A stretch of 64,000 bases of DNA, from the NCBI GenBank assembly GCA_001777915.1, contig MFFN01000002.1, positions 186,001 to 250,000 on the forward strand, written 5' to 3'. Below, one piece after another: positions 42,794-51,167 of this stretch. The stretch comes from Candidatus Edwardsbacteria bacterium RifOxyA12_full_54_48 (GTDB lineage: Bacteria; Edwardsbacteria; AC1; EtOH8). A program made the translations under genes and the position numbers. A model generated the notes under the pieces. It did not search any database and was not told the origin of the DNA. It saw nothing but the letters and a program-made list of their open reading frames with translations. Every line of letters begins with the position of its first letter. The first letter of the stretch is position 1.

Positions 42794-44161
42794 TCATTTT
42801 ACGATTACGCCGCCCAGATCGTAGGCCCAGGCCTTCTCCAAGGCGGCTTGGTAAATCCTGCCCGGAACCAAGGGGCGGGAACTGCGGATATATATCTTGC
42901 CGTCTATCTCCGGGGCCTCGCCATAACTTCGCCCGAAGTATTGATAACCGGATTTGAATGGAATGTTCCTATCCCCCTTCATCGCCCGTCCCTCACAGAT
43001 AACCAAAACAGTTCGGCCAACTCTTGCCCGGTTTTTGGCAGACGAAACCTTTTGCTGCCGTCGCATCAAAGAGTCCAACCGCTGGGATTTTATTTTTTCA
43101 GAGACCTGACCCGTCATCTTGGCGGACCTGGTCCCCGGCTCGTGGGAATACGCGAAGACCCCCACCCGGTCCAGTTTCATCTCACCGGCAAAATCATGCA
43201 ATTCGGAGAAATCATCCGCCGTCTCTCCAGGGAACCCAACGATGAAGGTGGTGCGCAGGATTATCCCGGGAATTTTTATGCGAAGTTTGTGAAGCAGTTC
43301 GACCATTTTTTGTTTCGTCACCTTCCGGCCCATTTTCGCCAGAAGTCGGTCGGATACATGCTGCAGCGGAATATCCAGGTATTTTACGATCTTCTTCTCC
43401 CGGGCCACGGCATCGACCAGGTCATCGTCGATATGGGCCGGATGGGTGTAGAGGATGCGGATCCATTCCAGGCCCTCTATTCGGGCCAACGCTTTCAGCA
43501 AACGGGGAAGGCTGCGCCGGCCGTAGATATCCGAACCGTAGGCGGTGGTGTCCTGGGCGATCAGGTTTATCTCCCTCACCCCTCGCCCAACCAGTATTTT
43601 GGCCTCCCGGATGATCTCCGGGATCGGGCGGCTGCGGAATTTTCCCCTTAGTGACGGGATCAGGCAATAGCTGCAACGGTTATCACACCCATCGGCTATC
43701 CGCAAATAAGCCCAGCCCGGCCCGGTGCTGACCAGGCGGTTTTGATAGAATTTCGCAGGATAATTGCAGGCCTTTGCCGGGATGGAATTTTTCTGGCCGC
43801 CTTCCAGCGCCGCCAGGATATTGATGTAACCGTGAACGCCCACCAGGGCGTCTATCTCCGGGATCTCTTTTTTCAACGACCGGCCCATCCTCTGGACCAG
43901 ACAGCCGGTGACCACCAGCCGGAACCCCAGGTTCTCTTTTTTCATTGCCAGAGCCGATATCTCGGCCAGCCCTTCCTCCACCGCCTCCTGCAGAAACCCG
44001 CAGGTGTTGACGATCACCGTCCCGGCGCTATTGATGTCATTGGTAAAGCGGTATCCCTTTTGCGCCAGCTGGCCCATCATGGCCTCGGTGTCGATGCGGT
44101 TCTTGGGACAGCCCAGGGAGACGGTATGAATATCAATTTTTATTTTACTGGCGTCGATCAA
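42794..44161 (-). CDS. rimO: RimO, ribosomal protein S12 methylthiotransferase
   Basis: A 455-residue radical-SAM enzyme that adds a methylthio group to an aspartate of ribosomal protein S12. The MTTase domain starts with HTVSLGCPKNR (Cys18, the RimO form of this motif), with NTCGFLQEA following. The radical-SAM triad is CDNRCSYC, and a TRAM domain ends the protein. The frame has no ATG between the upstream gene's stop and the SLGC motif. A TTG codon 4 nt past that stop, preceded by GGGGTG, is the best start; a longer ATG form would overlap the upstream gene by 80 nt. It is co-transcribed with the PLD and DUF3795 genes. Confidence 0.94.
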   Translation of the reverse strand: MIDASKIKIDIHTVSLGCPKNRIDTEAMMGQLAQKGYRFTNDINSAGTVIVNTCGFLQEAVEEGLAEISALAMKKENLGFRLVVTGCLVQRMGRSLKKEIPEIDALVGVHGYINILAALEGGQKNSIPAKACNYPAKFYQNRLVSTGPGWAYLRIADGCDNRCSYCLIPSLRGKFRSRPIPEIIREAKILVGRGVREINLIAQDTTAYGSDIYGRRSLPRLLKALARIEGLEWIRILYTHPAHIDDDLVDAVAREKKIVKYLDIPLQHVSDRLLAKMGRKVTKQKMVELLHKLRIKIPGIILRTTFIVGFPGETADDFSELHDFAGEMKLDRVGVFAYSHEPGTRSAKMTGQVSEKIKSQRLDSLMRRQQKVSSAKNRARVGRTVLVICEGRAMKGDRNIPFKSGYQYFGRSYGEAPEIDGKIYIRSSRPLVPGRIYQAALEKAWAYDLGGVIVK

Positions 44162-44165
44162 ATAT

Positions 44166-44696
44166 TCACCCCATTTCCCGGTATTCAAAGCAATATTTCT
44201 TTCGTTTGCAGGCGGAACAAGGCTGTCCCATCCATAACTCGTCAAACTGCTTCATGATAAGTTCTACCAGGGCCGGATCCTTGGTGATTATGCCGGATTC
44301 GAAATTACGTTTACCGTCGGACTTGGCGCCCATCCCCGCCCCGGTCAGATTGGCGCTGCCGGAATAGGCGAATTTGCCGTCCACTATCACCGACTTGAAA
44401 TGCATCCGGGGGCACAGCAGTTTTTCCATGCCGCTGATCAGGTTGGGATACCGGTCGAAATCCTTCCTGAAGTTGGGGCCCGGCTCCTTGGCGTGGATCA
44501 ACCGGATGGGCACATTGTCATCTGCCAGTTGCGAGAGAAGTTTTAGAAAGGGGACCTTCTTTTTGCCCTGGTCGATGTAAAGGTCCTTCAGGTCGGAGGT
44601 GCCTACCCACAGGAACTTTTGGGCGGACGGGATCTCCTGCAGTATCACCCGGCGGTAGATATCGGCATCGGAGATGAATTCCAGATCGTATCTCAT
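44166..44696 (-). CDS. Single-HKD phospholipase D-like protein
   Basis: A 176-residue protein with one HKD motif, His99, Lys101 and Asp106 in RMHFKSVIVDGKFAYSGS, followed by SANLTGAGMG. The family includes nucleases and phospholipases acting as dimers, so it should need two subunits for one site. A cysteine-rich tail (CSACKRKKYC, about 161-170) could hold a metal. An N-terminal helix-beta part has no further signature. It starts inside the stop of the DUF3795 gene (4-nt overlap) and ends 4 nt before rimO. A DNA or lipid substrate is unknown. Confidence 0.82.
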   Translation of the reverse strand: MRYDLEFISDADIYRRVILQEIPSAQKFLWVGTSDLKDLYIDQGKKKVPFLKLLSQLADDNVPIRLIHAKEPGPNFRKDFDRYPNLISGMEKLLCPRMHFKSVIVDGKFAYSGSANLTGAGMGAKSDGKRNFESGIITKDPALVELIMKQFDELWMGQPCSACKRKKYCFEYREMG

Positions 44697-45040
44697 TTCA
44701 GGGTTTTTCGGATATCATCCAGCACCTGCCTGGCCTCCGGGACCATTTCGAAAAATTCATTCAGCCTGCCGCAGGCGTATTCCGGACAGTGGGCGCAGCT
44801 CTCCAGTTTTCTGGCCCGGCCGCACTCCCGGATCTTGCAGACGCGGCAATGTCCGAATAAAAGAGTCCCTTCGGAGGTGCACCCGTCGCAGAAGATGTCT
44901 TCGGGCTTGATGTCGGCGCCGTAGATCTGGGACCAGGTGGCGGCGGTCTTCTGCCGCAGTTCGGGATCGTCGGCGTGCCGGGCGATGTAGGCCGGACAGG
45001 CCGCGCAGTCCAGTCCGCAGAAAGAGATTTTCTTGTTCAT
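44693..45040 (-). CDS. DUF3795 cysteine-rich protein
   Basis: A 115-residue protein with the DUF3795 pattern: FCGLDCAACPAYIA (7-20), IFCDGCTSEG, HCRVCKIRECGRARK and SCAHCPEYACGRL. It has about a dozen cysteines in CxxC-like pairs, which should bind zinc or an Fe-S cluster. The function of the family is unknown. It heads the PLD-rimO-pilD series by translational overlap. The spacer upstream is full of repeats, so no promoter could be assigned. Confidence 0.88.
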   Translation of the reverse strand: MNKKISFCGLDCAACPAYIARHADDPELRQKTAATWSQIYGADIKPEDIFCDGCTSEGTLLFGHCRVCKIRECGRARKLESCAHCPEYACGRLNEFFEMVPEARQVLDDIRKTLK

Positions 45041-45063
45041 ATTTTAACTCGTTTATTTTTGCG

Positions 45064-45409
45064 TGTCACCCTGAGCCCGGCATCGTGCCCGACAAGCCGA
45101 ATGGGTGGCACTGACATCCCTCAACCCATGTTACCTGGAAGTTCCATCGGGATGACATTGATCTGTCACCCTGAGCATAGCCGCATGCCTAACAAACCGA
45201 ACGGGTGGCACTGTCATCCTACGCCCAGTCGCACTTTCAAGATTTCCCAGGAGGACAAAATAACAATGTCACCCTGAGCCCGGCATCGTGCCCTACAAGC
45301 CGAACGGGTGGCACTGTCATCCCTCAACCTGTGTCGCCTCGTAGTCCCCTCGGGATGACATTGATTTGTCGCCCTGAGCATAGCCGCATGCCTAACAAAC
45401 CGAACAGGT
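45064..45409. repeat. Tandem TGTCACCCTGAG repeat array (about 203 bp period)
   Basis: Two nearly identical units in tandem. Each has a first half, TGTCACCCTGAGCCCGGCAT then GGGTGGCACTGTCATCCCTC and an inverted CGGGATGACATTGAT end (45064-45163 and 45267-45366). A second half begins TGTCACCCTGAGCATAGCCG (45164-45266 and from 45367, partial). Alternate halves form CCTGAG/ATGACA-type inverted repeats. The array is likely duplicated by recombination. Confidence 0.8.
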
Positions 45410-45452
45410 AACGATATTTTCATCCATTATGATAAGAAATATGATCTTTTAT

Positions 45453-45637
45453 GGATTCCTGCTTCCGCAGGAATGACCCGAAAGGCTAATTAAAAGGATA
45501 AACCCTTTGTGCTCTTTGTGCCTTTTGTGGTTAAACTGCATCCTCCTGGATTCCCGCCTGCGCAGGAATGACACAGCAGGCAAATAAAAGTAAAAAAAGT
45601 CTCTGTGTTTTCCGTGTCCTCTGCGGTAGTTGAGAAA
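45453..45637 (+). repeat. Two tandem copies of the composite E-H interspersed repeat
   Basis: Each copy has a hairpin arm (GGATTCCTGCTTCCGCAGGA at 45453; GGATTCCCGCCTGCGCAGGA at 45548) ending in AATGACA/C, an AT-rich spacer of 25-30 nt with AAAAG-like runs, and an arm CTTTGTGCTCTTTGTGCCTT then TTGTGGTT (45503-45535), or its TCTCTGTG...CTGCGGTAGTT variant (45600-45633). No open frame is seen in this part of the spacer. Confidence 0.75.
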
Positions 45638-46054
45638 TCATTTCTTAACTGGGCGCACCAGTTTCCCCACCGCGTTGGCCAGGATATTCCCCTGCCGGTC
45701 GGTTATCTCCGATCCGGCCTCCACCATCCGGCCCTTGTCGCTGATCACCCGGCCGGCCAGGATCACCGGCTCCCCTATCTTCACCGGCTTCTTGAACCTG
45801 ACGGTCAGCTCGGCGGTGACCGCCCCGGAGGCCCCGCCTCCGCCCTGGGAGCCGCCGGCGGCATGGGCCAGAGCCTCGTCCAATAGCGTTGAGACTATTC
45901 CGCCGTGCAGTATCCCCTGCCAGCCCTGGAATTTTGCCGGCGGCAGGAACTCCGCCCGACACTGCCCGGCCTGGGGATAGGTGAAATTAATTTGCAATCC
46001 GTCGGGGTTTTTGCTCCCGCAGGCAAAGCAAAAGTGGTCATCGTTAAGTTTCAT
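45638..46054 (-). CDS. PaaI-family hotdog thioesterase
   Basis: A 138-residue single hotdog domain. The family helix has FQGWQGILHGGIVSTLLDEA (about 43-62), with HGG and Asp59 as the active-site positions. An N-terminal CFACGSKNPDGLQ cysteine pair is common in this subgroup. It hydrolyses acyl-CoA thioesters, the acyl group being unknown. A glycine/serine run (GGSQGGGGASG) sits in the loop after the helix. It faces an AT-rich lipoprotein gene upstream with a 9-nt gap. Confidence 0.87.
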   Translation of the reverse strand: MKLNDDHFCFACGSKNPDGLQINFTYPQAGQCRAEFLPPAKFQGWQGILHGGIVSTLLDEALAHAAGGSQGGGGASGAVTAELTVRFKKPVKIGEPVILAGRVISDKGRMVEAGSEITDRQGNILANAVGKLVRPVKK

Positions 46055-46063
46055 GTTATATAA

Positions 46064-46507
46064 TCACTTTTTCAGTTCGCAAGCGACGCCATATAAAATA
46101 AATTCATCAAATTTATACCTAAAACTAAAAGAGCTATCCGATAACATCTCAAATACTGTGTCACTTTTATCAAAAAAACTTTTCATATAAGGTTTTTGAC
46201 CTTTGAACGTAAAATAAACTTTATTGCTATCTCTAGTCCAAACGCCTGGGAATGTGTATTGTTTATCAGTATCATTTGTTTCAGGTTGCCCGAGTAGTTT
46301 CATATAAAGGCTAAATTTATTATTGGGATTTACATTCAATTTAATTAACGCAACTCCATTATCGGTGCCACTATATTCTAATATTTTACTAAAGTCAGGG
46401 TCTGCCATGCCTATTGTTTTTGAAGCAATAATATCCTTGGTTGAAATATTATATGCTTTAACACTGCCAGACTTTTCCTTCGGCTTGGCACATGAAACAA
46501 TAATCAC
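46064..46507 (-). CDS. AT-rich lipoprotein of unknown function, N-terminus probably frameshifted
   Basis: Read from the GTG at 46505-46507 it is 147 residues with the lipobox IIVSC and no full signal peptide. The bases upstream would encode YYLTAIIFS in this frame, completing a signal peptide, but that frame has no start codon. The ATG at 46545-46547 (MKLK, with GAAAC-rich context) reaches the same frame only if one base of the AAA run at 46536-46538 is dropped. So a one-base error or mutation is likely, and the true protein would be about 160 residues. The mature part is beta-rich with no recognised family. It is AT-rich compared with its neighbours and follows the dGTPase-like gene with overlapping ends. 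Confidence 0.65.
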   Translation of the reverse strand: MIIVSCAKPKEKSGSVKAYNISTKDIIASKTIGMADPDFSKILEYSGTDNGVALIKLNVNPNNKFSLYMKLLGQPETNDTDKQYTFPGVWTRDSNKVYFTFKGQKPYMKSFFDKSDTVFEMLSDSSFSFRYKFDEFILYGVACELKK

Positions 46508-46536
46508 AGAAAATATGATTGCGGTTAAATAATACT

Positions 46537-47667
46537 TTAAGTTTCATGCATCCCCCGGGGGATATCGAACTTCAGCGGTTCGGGGATGAACACCTCGTGA
46601 ATGCACTTCAAGGCGTAATCGTCGGTCATACCGGCGATGTAATCGCCCACGATCACCGGGGCAGGGGTCTTCTCCTTCCGGTAGATCTGGCTGTACTTGT
46701 CCAAATGTCTTCCGAATCGGCGGAACAGCGGGACCGGGTCGTGGTCGTAGCGCTCGTGATCCTCCCCGCATCTATCATAGACGCTGGTCAGCTCCTCGAA
46801 CAGGGTCCGCAGTATCTTCTCGCTGAACAGCCCGTATTCCTCCAAGGGCGGCGAGGTGTAGATATTCTTCATGTTGAAATCGTACAGGGCCTTCATCAGC
46901 TGGTGGTTCTCCTCGGACAGCGAGATGCGTCCGGTGCGCTGGGTCTGGGTGATGATGTCCTTGACCAGGGTGTCGATGATCTCGCCGTTCTTGCGCCCCA
47001 GTTTCTGCTTGATGCCGGACGGCACCTGGTCCTCGTCCACCAGCCCGGCCCGGATGGCGTCCTCCAGGTCGCGGCCCAGGTAGGAGACCTTGTCGGCCAT
47101 CCGGACTATGGCCCCCTCGTATGACGCCGGATAGATCCCCAGTTTCTTGATGCCCTCCAGTTCCACCTTGTCCCAGCGGGGGGAGATCTCCTTTTCGTAC
47201 TTCTCGCCGCAGTGGCAGATGATCCCGTCCCGCACCCCGTAGGTAAGGTTGAGCCCGGCCCCGTCGTTGGCCAGCTGGTCCACCACCCGCAGGGCGTACA
47301 GCTCGTGGTGGAATCCTCCCTGGTCCTTGAGGAGGTCCTGCAGCACCTCCTCCCCCCGGTGCCCGAACGGGGCGTGCCCCAGGTCGTGCCCGAAGGCGAT
47401 GGCCTGGGCCAGATCCACGTCCAGGCCGAAGGCCCGGCAGATGGCCGAGGCGATGGTGGCCACGTGCAGGGTGTGCTCCATCCGGGTGCAGACATGGTCG
47501 TTGTCCGGGGAGAAGAACACCTGGGTCTTGTGTTTCAGCCGCCGGAAGGGCATGGAATGGATGATGGCGGTCTGGTCCCGGAAATACGGGCCCCGGATGT
47601 CCTCCTCGCGGGGGCGGACCCTTTCGGTGTAGATCTCGGGTTTAAGCGGGTTCTTCAATGTTTCCAT
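46537..47667 (-). CDS. HD-domain dNTP triphosphohydrolase (dGTPase-like)
   Basis: A 376-residue metal-dependent phosphohydrolase. The family opening RPREEDIRGPYFRDQTAIIH (19-38) with FRRLKHKTQVF precedes the HD domain, with His65 (RMEHTLHVATIAS) and the His94-Asp95 pair (AFGHDLGHAPFGHRG). This is the pattern of dNTPases that split dNTPs into nucleoside and triphosphate. The longer frame would start further up but lacks a ribosome-binding site, while this ATG has AGGAG at the right distance, so it was chosen. It is preceded by a 650-bp repeat-rich spacer. Confidence 0.92.
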   Translation of the reverse strand: METLKNPLKPEIYTERVRPREEDIRGPYFRDQTAIIHSMPFRRLKHKTQVFFSPDNDHVCTRMEHTLHVATIASAICRAFGLDVDLAQAIAFGHDLGHAPFGHRGEEVLQDLLKDQGGFHHELYALRVVDQLANDGAGLNLTYGVRDGIICHCGEKYEKEISPRWDKVELEGIKKLGIYPASYEGAIVRMADKVSYLGRDLEDAIRAGLVDEDQVPSGIKQKLGRKNGEIIDTLVKDIITQTQRTGRISLSEENHQLMKALYDFNMKNIYTSPPLEEYGLFSEKILRTLFEELTSVYDRCGEDHERYDHDPVPLFRRFGRHLDKYSQIYRKEKTPAPVIVGDYIAGMTDDYALKCIHEVFIPEPLKFDIPRGMHET

Positions 47668-48316
47668 GATGCTCCTGTATCCTTTACTGACGTCAACAGA
47701 ATAGAGTTTAAAGCTCAAGGCTTAAAGTTGAAAGAATGAAAACAATCGTTCATAAATGGTAATACTTGGCGATGCGATAGTGCGGCAATTGTATGGTTGC
47801 CGGGCAGTTCTGTTCTTGCCCCCTCTAATTAAGAGGGAATACAGGGGTGCGTGGAATCCCCGGGACACCCCTCCTTCGTAAGCATCATATTGGTCAACCT
47901 CAGGACAAGTTCTGTCTCTCCCCTTTTTAGAGGAGATGGATTCCTGCTTCCGCAGGAATGACAAGGTAGTCAGATAAAAGTAAAAACACTTTGTGTTCTT
48001 TGTGTCTTTTGTGGTTCAGTGGTCTTGTCATCCTGAGTACACTTAGAGGCCTTCCAGTTTGTTGGATGACAATGGTCACCCATTCAACCTGTCGGGCGGG
48101 AAGCAATCTCAGGGTGACAAATAAGCCAGATTGTTTCGTTTGTATAATCTTCGAGACCACCACGCAATGACTGTGTCAGTCCAAAGTCTAAAGAATAAAA
48201 GCCTTTGTGTTTTGGTGTCTTGGTGGTTCAAGACCTGGATTCCTGTCTTCACAGGAATGACACGCTATCCCAGTATTTAGTAAAAGCCTTAGTGTCTTGG
48301 TGGTTCAAGACGGTCC
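47668..48316 (+). repeat. Spacer with several copies of the composite repeat and TGTCATCCTGAG repeats
   Basis: No gene is seen in this gap. At 47938-48017 lies a full composite copy (GGATTCCTGCTTCCGCAGGA ... CTTTGTGTTCTTTGTGTCTT then TTGTGGTT). At 48028-48118 is a pair of TGTCATCCTGAG and TCTCAGGGTGACA repeats. At 48201-48231 is a lone H arm, followed at once by another full copy (48237-48309). The repeats run up to within a few bases of the pilB stop codon. Confidence 0.7.
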
Positions 48317-50107
48317 CTAGCCCGAGACCGAGTACACCTCCTCGTAGGTGGTCACCCCCTCGATCATCTTGCGCAAGGCCACCTGCTTGAGGTCCATCAT
48401 GCCGTCGGCGGCGATGGCCCTGTTCAATTTGTTGATGGTGACCGTCCGGGTCAGGGCTGCTTTAACGTTCTCGGTCATCTCCATCACCTCGAAGATGCCG
48501 GTGCGCCCCTTGTAGCCGGTGTTGCGGCACTCGCTGCAGCCCTCGCCGTAATACAGCTTGGATACCTTCTCCTCCAGCAGTTTGTTCTCGGGATCGTCCG
48601 GGCCCACTTCCCGGATGGCGCGGCAGTGGGGGCAGATCTTGCGCACCAGCCTCTGGGCCACTATCCCCACCACGGTGGAGGCGATCAGGTAGTACGGGAT
48701 GCCGATGTCCATCAGCCGGATGATGGCCGAGGGCGAATCGTTGGTGTGCAGGGTGGTTAGCACCAGGTGCCCGGTGAGGGCCGACTGGATGGCATGGTCG
48801 GCGGTCTCCTTGTCCCGGATCTCGCCCACCATGATGATGTCGGGATCCTGGCGCAGGATATAGGGCAGGATGTTGGCGAACGACACCCCGGCGGTGTGCT
48901 GGACCCCTATCTGGTTGAAGTCCTCGATCACCATCTCGATGGGGTCCTCCACCGTGATGATGTTGACGTCCGGCGAGGACAGCGATTTGAGCGAGGAGTA
49001 CAGGGTGGTGGTCTTGCCGCTCCCGGTGGGCCCGGTCACCAGGATGATGCCGTTGGGCCGGTGGATGAAAGCGTTGTATAATTGATATTCCCGGGGGTAG
49101 AATCCCAGCTGGTCCAGGTCCTGCATCAGCACCTCGGGGTCGAAGATCCGGATCACCACCTTCTCGCCGAAGGCCACCGGGATGGTGGAGACCCTCAGCT
49201 CCATCTCCTTGCCGCCGTAGCTGGTCTTGATCCGGCCGTCCTGGGGCCGCCGCTTCTCGGCGATGTTCATCCGGGACATGATCTTTATCCGGGACAGGAT
49301 CGGGGCGTGCAGGGCCCGGGGGATGGTGTAGATGTAGTGCATCACCCCGTCGATCCGCAGGCGGACGTAGGATTTCTCCCGCTTGGGCTCGATGTGGATA
49401 TCGCTGGCCCGCTGGTCGAAGGCGTAATGCATCAGGTATTCCACCGCGCTGGTGATATGCTGGTCGTTGGCCTCGATCTCGTCCTGGCCCCGCAGCTTGA
49501 TGTACTGCTCCAGGTTTCCCAGCTCGGTGGAGGTTATCCGCTCGGACTCGGCCGCCTGGACCGAGGCCCTAAAGCCGTAGAACTCCCGGATGATCTTCAG
49601 CACGTCGGTCTTGGAGGCCAGCACCAGGCTGACCTTGATGTTCTTGGCGATCCGCAGGCTCTCGATGTGGTCCAGGTTATAGGGATCCACCACCGCCAGG
49701 GTCACCAGGGTATTGTTCTCCTCTATGGGCACCACCAGGTGCCGCATGGCATAGGGCTTGGAGATGTGCGAGGTGACCACGTCCAGTTTGAGCTTCAAGG
49801 GATCGATCTTTTTATACTCCATGCCTGATTCCTCGGCCACCGCCCGGGTGATGTCGTCCTCGGACAGCAGGCGCCCGCTGCCGTCGGGTATCAGCAGGTT
49901 GAACGAGGAGATGATCTCGGCCGGGGTGATGATGTTGGCGGCCTGGTACTGCCTCCGGCTGGCGTTGGTCTCCTGGTATTTCTGGAGCTTGGCCCGCTGG
50001 GCGTTGCCCTTGATCTGGACGTCCTTGAACTGGTCCTGGGTGATCTTCCCTTTTTTAAGGAGCACCTCCAACACGTATTCCACGGTGAGATGGGTGGGTT
50101 TTTTCAT
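48317..50107 (-). CDS. pilB: PilB/GspE type IV pilus assembly ATPase
   Basis: A 596-residue cytoplasmic secretion ATPase that drives pilus extension. The N-terminal region (residues 1-170) is a GspE N-domain type. The ATPase has RASDIHIEPKREKSYVRLRI (233-252, Asp box), Walker A GPTGSGKT (359-366), VEDPIEMVIEDFNQ, Walker B/GEIRDKETAD and a zinc knuckle of four cysteines (ICPHCRAIRE and GCSECRNTGYKGRTG). Its partner PilT is 4.6 kb away and a prepilin peptidase at 42 kb. Neither pilC nor pilin genes are seen here. The start codon lacks a clear Shine-Dalgarno. Confidence 0.93.
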   Translation of the reverse strand: MKKPTHLTVEYVLEVLLKKGKITQDQFKDVQIKGNAQRAKLQKYQETNASRRQYQAANIITPAEIISSFNLLIPDGSGRLLSEDDITRAVAEESGMEYKKIDPLKLKLDVVTSHISKPYAMRHLVVPIEENNTLVTLAVVDPYNLDHIESLRIAKNIKVSLVLASKTDVLKIIREFYGFRASVQAAESERITSTELGNLEQYIKLRGQDEIEANDQHITSAVEYLMHYAFDQRASDIHIEPKREKSYVRLRIDGVMHYIYTIPRALHAPILSRIKIMSRMNIAEKRRPQDGRIKTSYGGKEMELRVSTIPVAFGEKVVIRIFDPEVLMQDLDQLGFYPREYQLYNAFIHRPNGIILVTGPTGSGKTTTLYSSLKSLSSPDVNIITVEDPIEMVIEDFNQIGVQHTAGVSFANILPYILRQDPDIIMVGEIRDKETADHAIQSALTGHLVLTTLHTNDSPSAIIRLMDIGIPYYLIASTVVGIVAQRLVRKICPHCRAIREVGPDDPENKLLEEKVSKLYYGEGCSECRNTGYKGRTGIFEVMEMTENVKAALTRTVTINKLNRAIAADGMMDLKQVALRKMIEGVTTYEEVYSVSG

Positions 50108-50553
50108 ATGATTGAATTATTTGAGTTGCAGTGAGATGGATGAAATATTATCGCAGATAGAGGGGGAAAATGCAAGGGGAGAATAAAATTCCCCCTCCGC
50201 ATCGGAGGGGGGCAGGCCTGCCCGCTCGTGCCAAAGGCAGACCCGCTCGTGCCATAGGCAGACCAGCCTATATGGATTTACCTGCGGTGGCGGGCTATAT
50301 GGGTTACATGCTAATGGCGGGGGGGCGGTCAAACAGCCGGGCATACAGGTAGGGGAGGGTTTGAAACCCTCCCCTACGATATTGGGCCAGGCACGGAACA
50401 TGGATTCCTGCTCCCCGCCTTCGCGAGGACAAGCTTCGCAGGAATGACACGGTAGTCCGGCATGAAGTAAAACCCTTGGTGTCTTTGTGTCTTGGTGGTT
50501 AAATAAAAATCCCTCTCCAAATTACTTTAGAAAGGGATTGAACCAAGGCGAAT
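50108..50553. repeat. Spacer with palindromes, a composite repeat copy and a yajQ terminator
   Basis: No gene is found. It holds a duplicated CCCGCTCGTGCCA-AAGGCAGA unit near 50219-50264, the perfect palindrome AGGGGAGGGTTT/AAACCCTCCCCT near 50351-50375, and a composite-repeat copy (50402-50500) whose hairpin is interrupted by a second small inverted repeat (GCCTTCGCGAGG). The pilB promoter is not evident. Confidence 0.62.
50501..50539 (-). terminator. Terminator downstream of yajQ
   Basis: The stem AATCCCT/AGGGATT (50508-50514 and 50533-50539) has an 18-nt loop. It is followed on the minus strand by TTTATTTAACC. It lies 15 nt past the yajQ stop. Confidence 0.65.
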
Positions 50554-51048
50554 TTATGTCGTCCGGTAATTGGTGTATTGCAGGGCCAGCCCCAGGTCGT
50601 CCTCCCGGAACAGGGCGATCACCTTCTGCAGGTCGTCCTTGTCCTTTCCGGAGACCCGCACCTGCTGGTCCTGGATCTGGGCCTGGACCTTGATGCTGCT
50701 GGCCTTGATGCGCTTGACCATCTCCTTGGCCTTGTCCATGGGAATGCCCTGCACCAGGTTCAGCTCCTGGCGGATCATGCCCTTGGCGGCGGTATCCACC
50801 GGGCCCAGCTCCAGGCATTTTACCGACAGCCCGCGCTTGACCATCTTGCCGTAAAGAATATCCAGCATGCTCTTGCGCTTGAACTCGTCGCTGGCCAGCA
50901 GGGTGATCTTCTCGGGGCCCAGGTCGATCTGGCAGTTGGCGCCCTTGAAATCGAACCGCCCGATCATCTCCTTCTGGGCCATCACCACGGCGTTCTTCAT
51001 CTCCTGGGCGTCGATCTTGGATACGATATCGAATGAACTCTGGCTCAT
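50554..51048 (-). CDS. yajQ: YajQ-family nucleotide-binding protein
   Basis: A 164-residue protein with the two-domain YajQ fold: SQSSFDIVSKIDAQEMKNAV at the start, GRFDFKGANCQIDLGPEKIT (30-49), then DILYGKMVKRGLSVKCLELG and the C-terminal IKVQAQIQDQQVRVSGKDKD with ALFREDDLGLALQYTNYR. Members bind tRNA or cyclic-di-GMP in different bacteria, so the real ligand here is open. It is a single-gene unit with its own terminator, 119 bp from the LolA-like gene. Confidence 0.95.
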   Translation of the reverse strand: MSQSSFDIVSKIDAQEMKNAVVMAQKEMIGRFDFKGANCQIDLGPEKITLLASDEFKRKSMLDILYGKMVKRGLSVKCLELGPVDTAAKGMIRQELNLVQGIPMDKAKEMVKRIKASSIKVQAQIQDQQVRVSGKDKDDLQKVIALFREDDLGLALQYTNYRTT

Positions 51049-51167
51049 GATTAGTTATCAGTTATTGGTTATTAGTTGTTGGTTGTGGGATATACCGTGA
51101 ATTATAAACTGTAAACTGTAAACTGTTAACTGTCCGCTATACCCTATTCGCTATACGCTGGTATTTA

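Noticed and set aside
44162-44245. Longer rimO starting at an upstream ATG
   Set aside because: It would overlap the PLD-like gene by 80 nt in another frame and add residues with no family match; the TTG start just after the stop with GGGGTG fits better.
45064-45409. CRISPR array
   Set aside because: Repeats are about 100 bp long, alternate in two types, and have no unique spacers; no cas gene is near.
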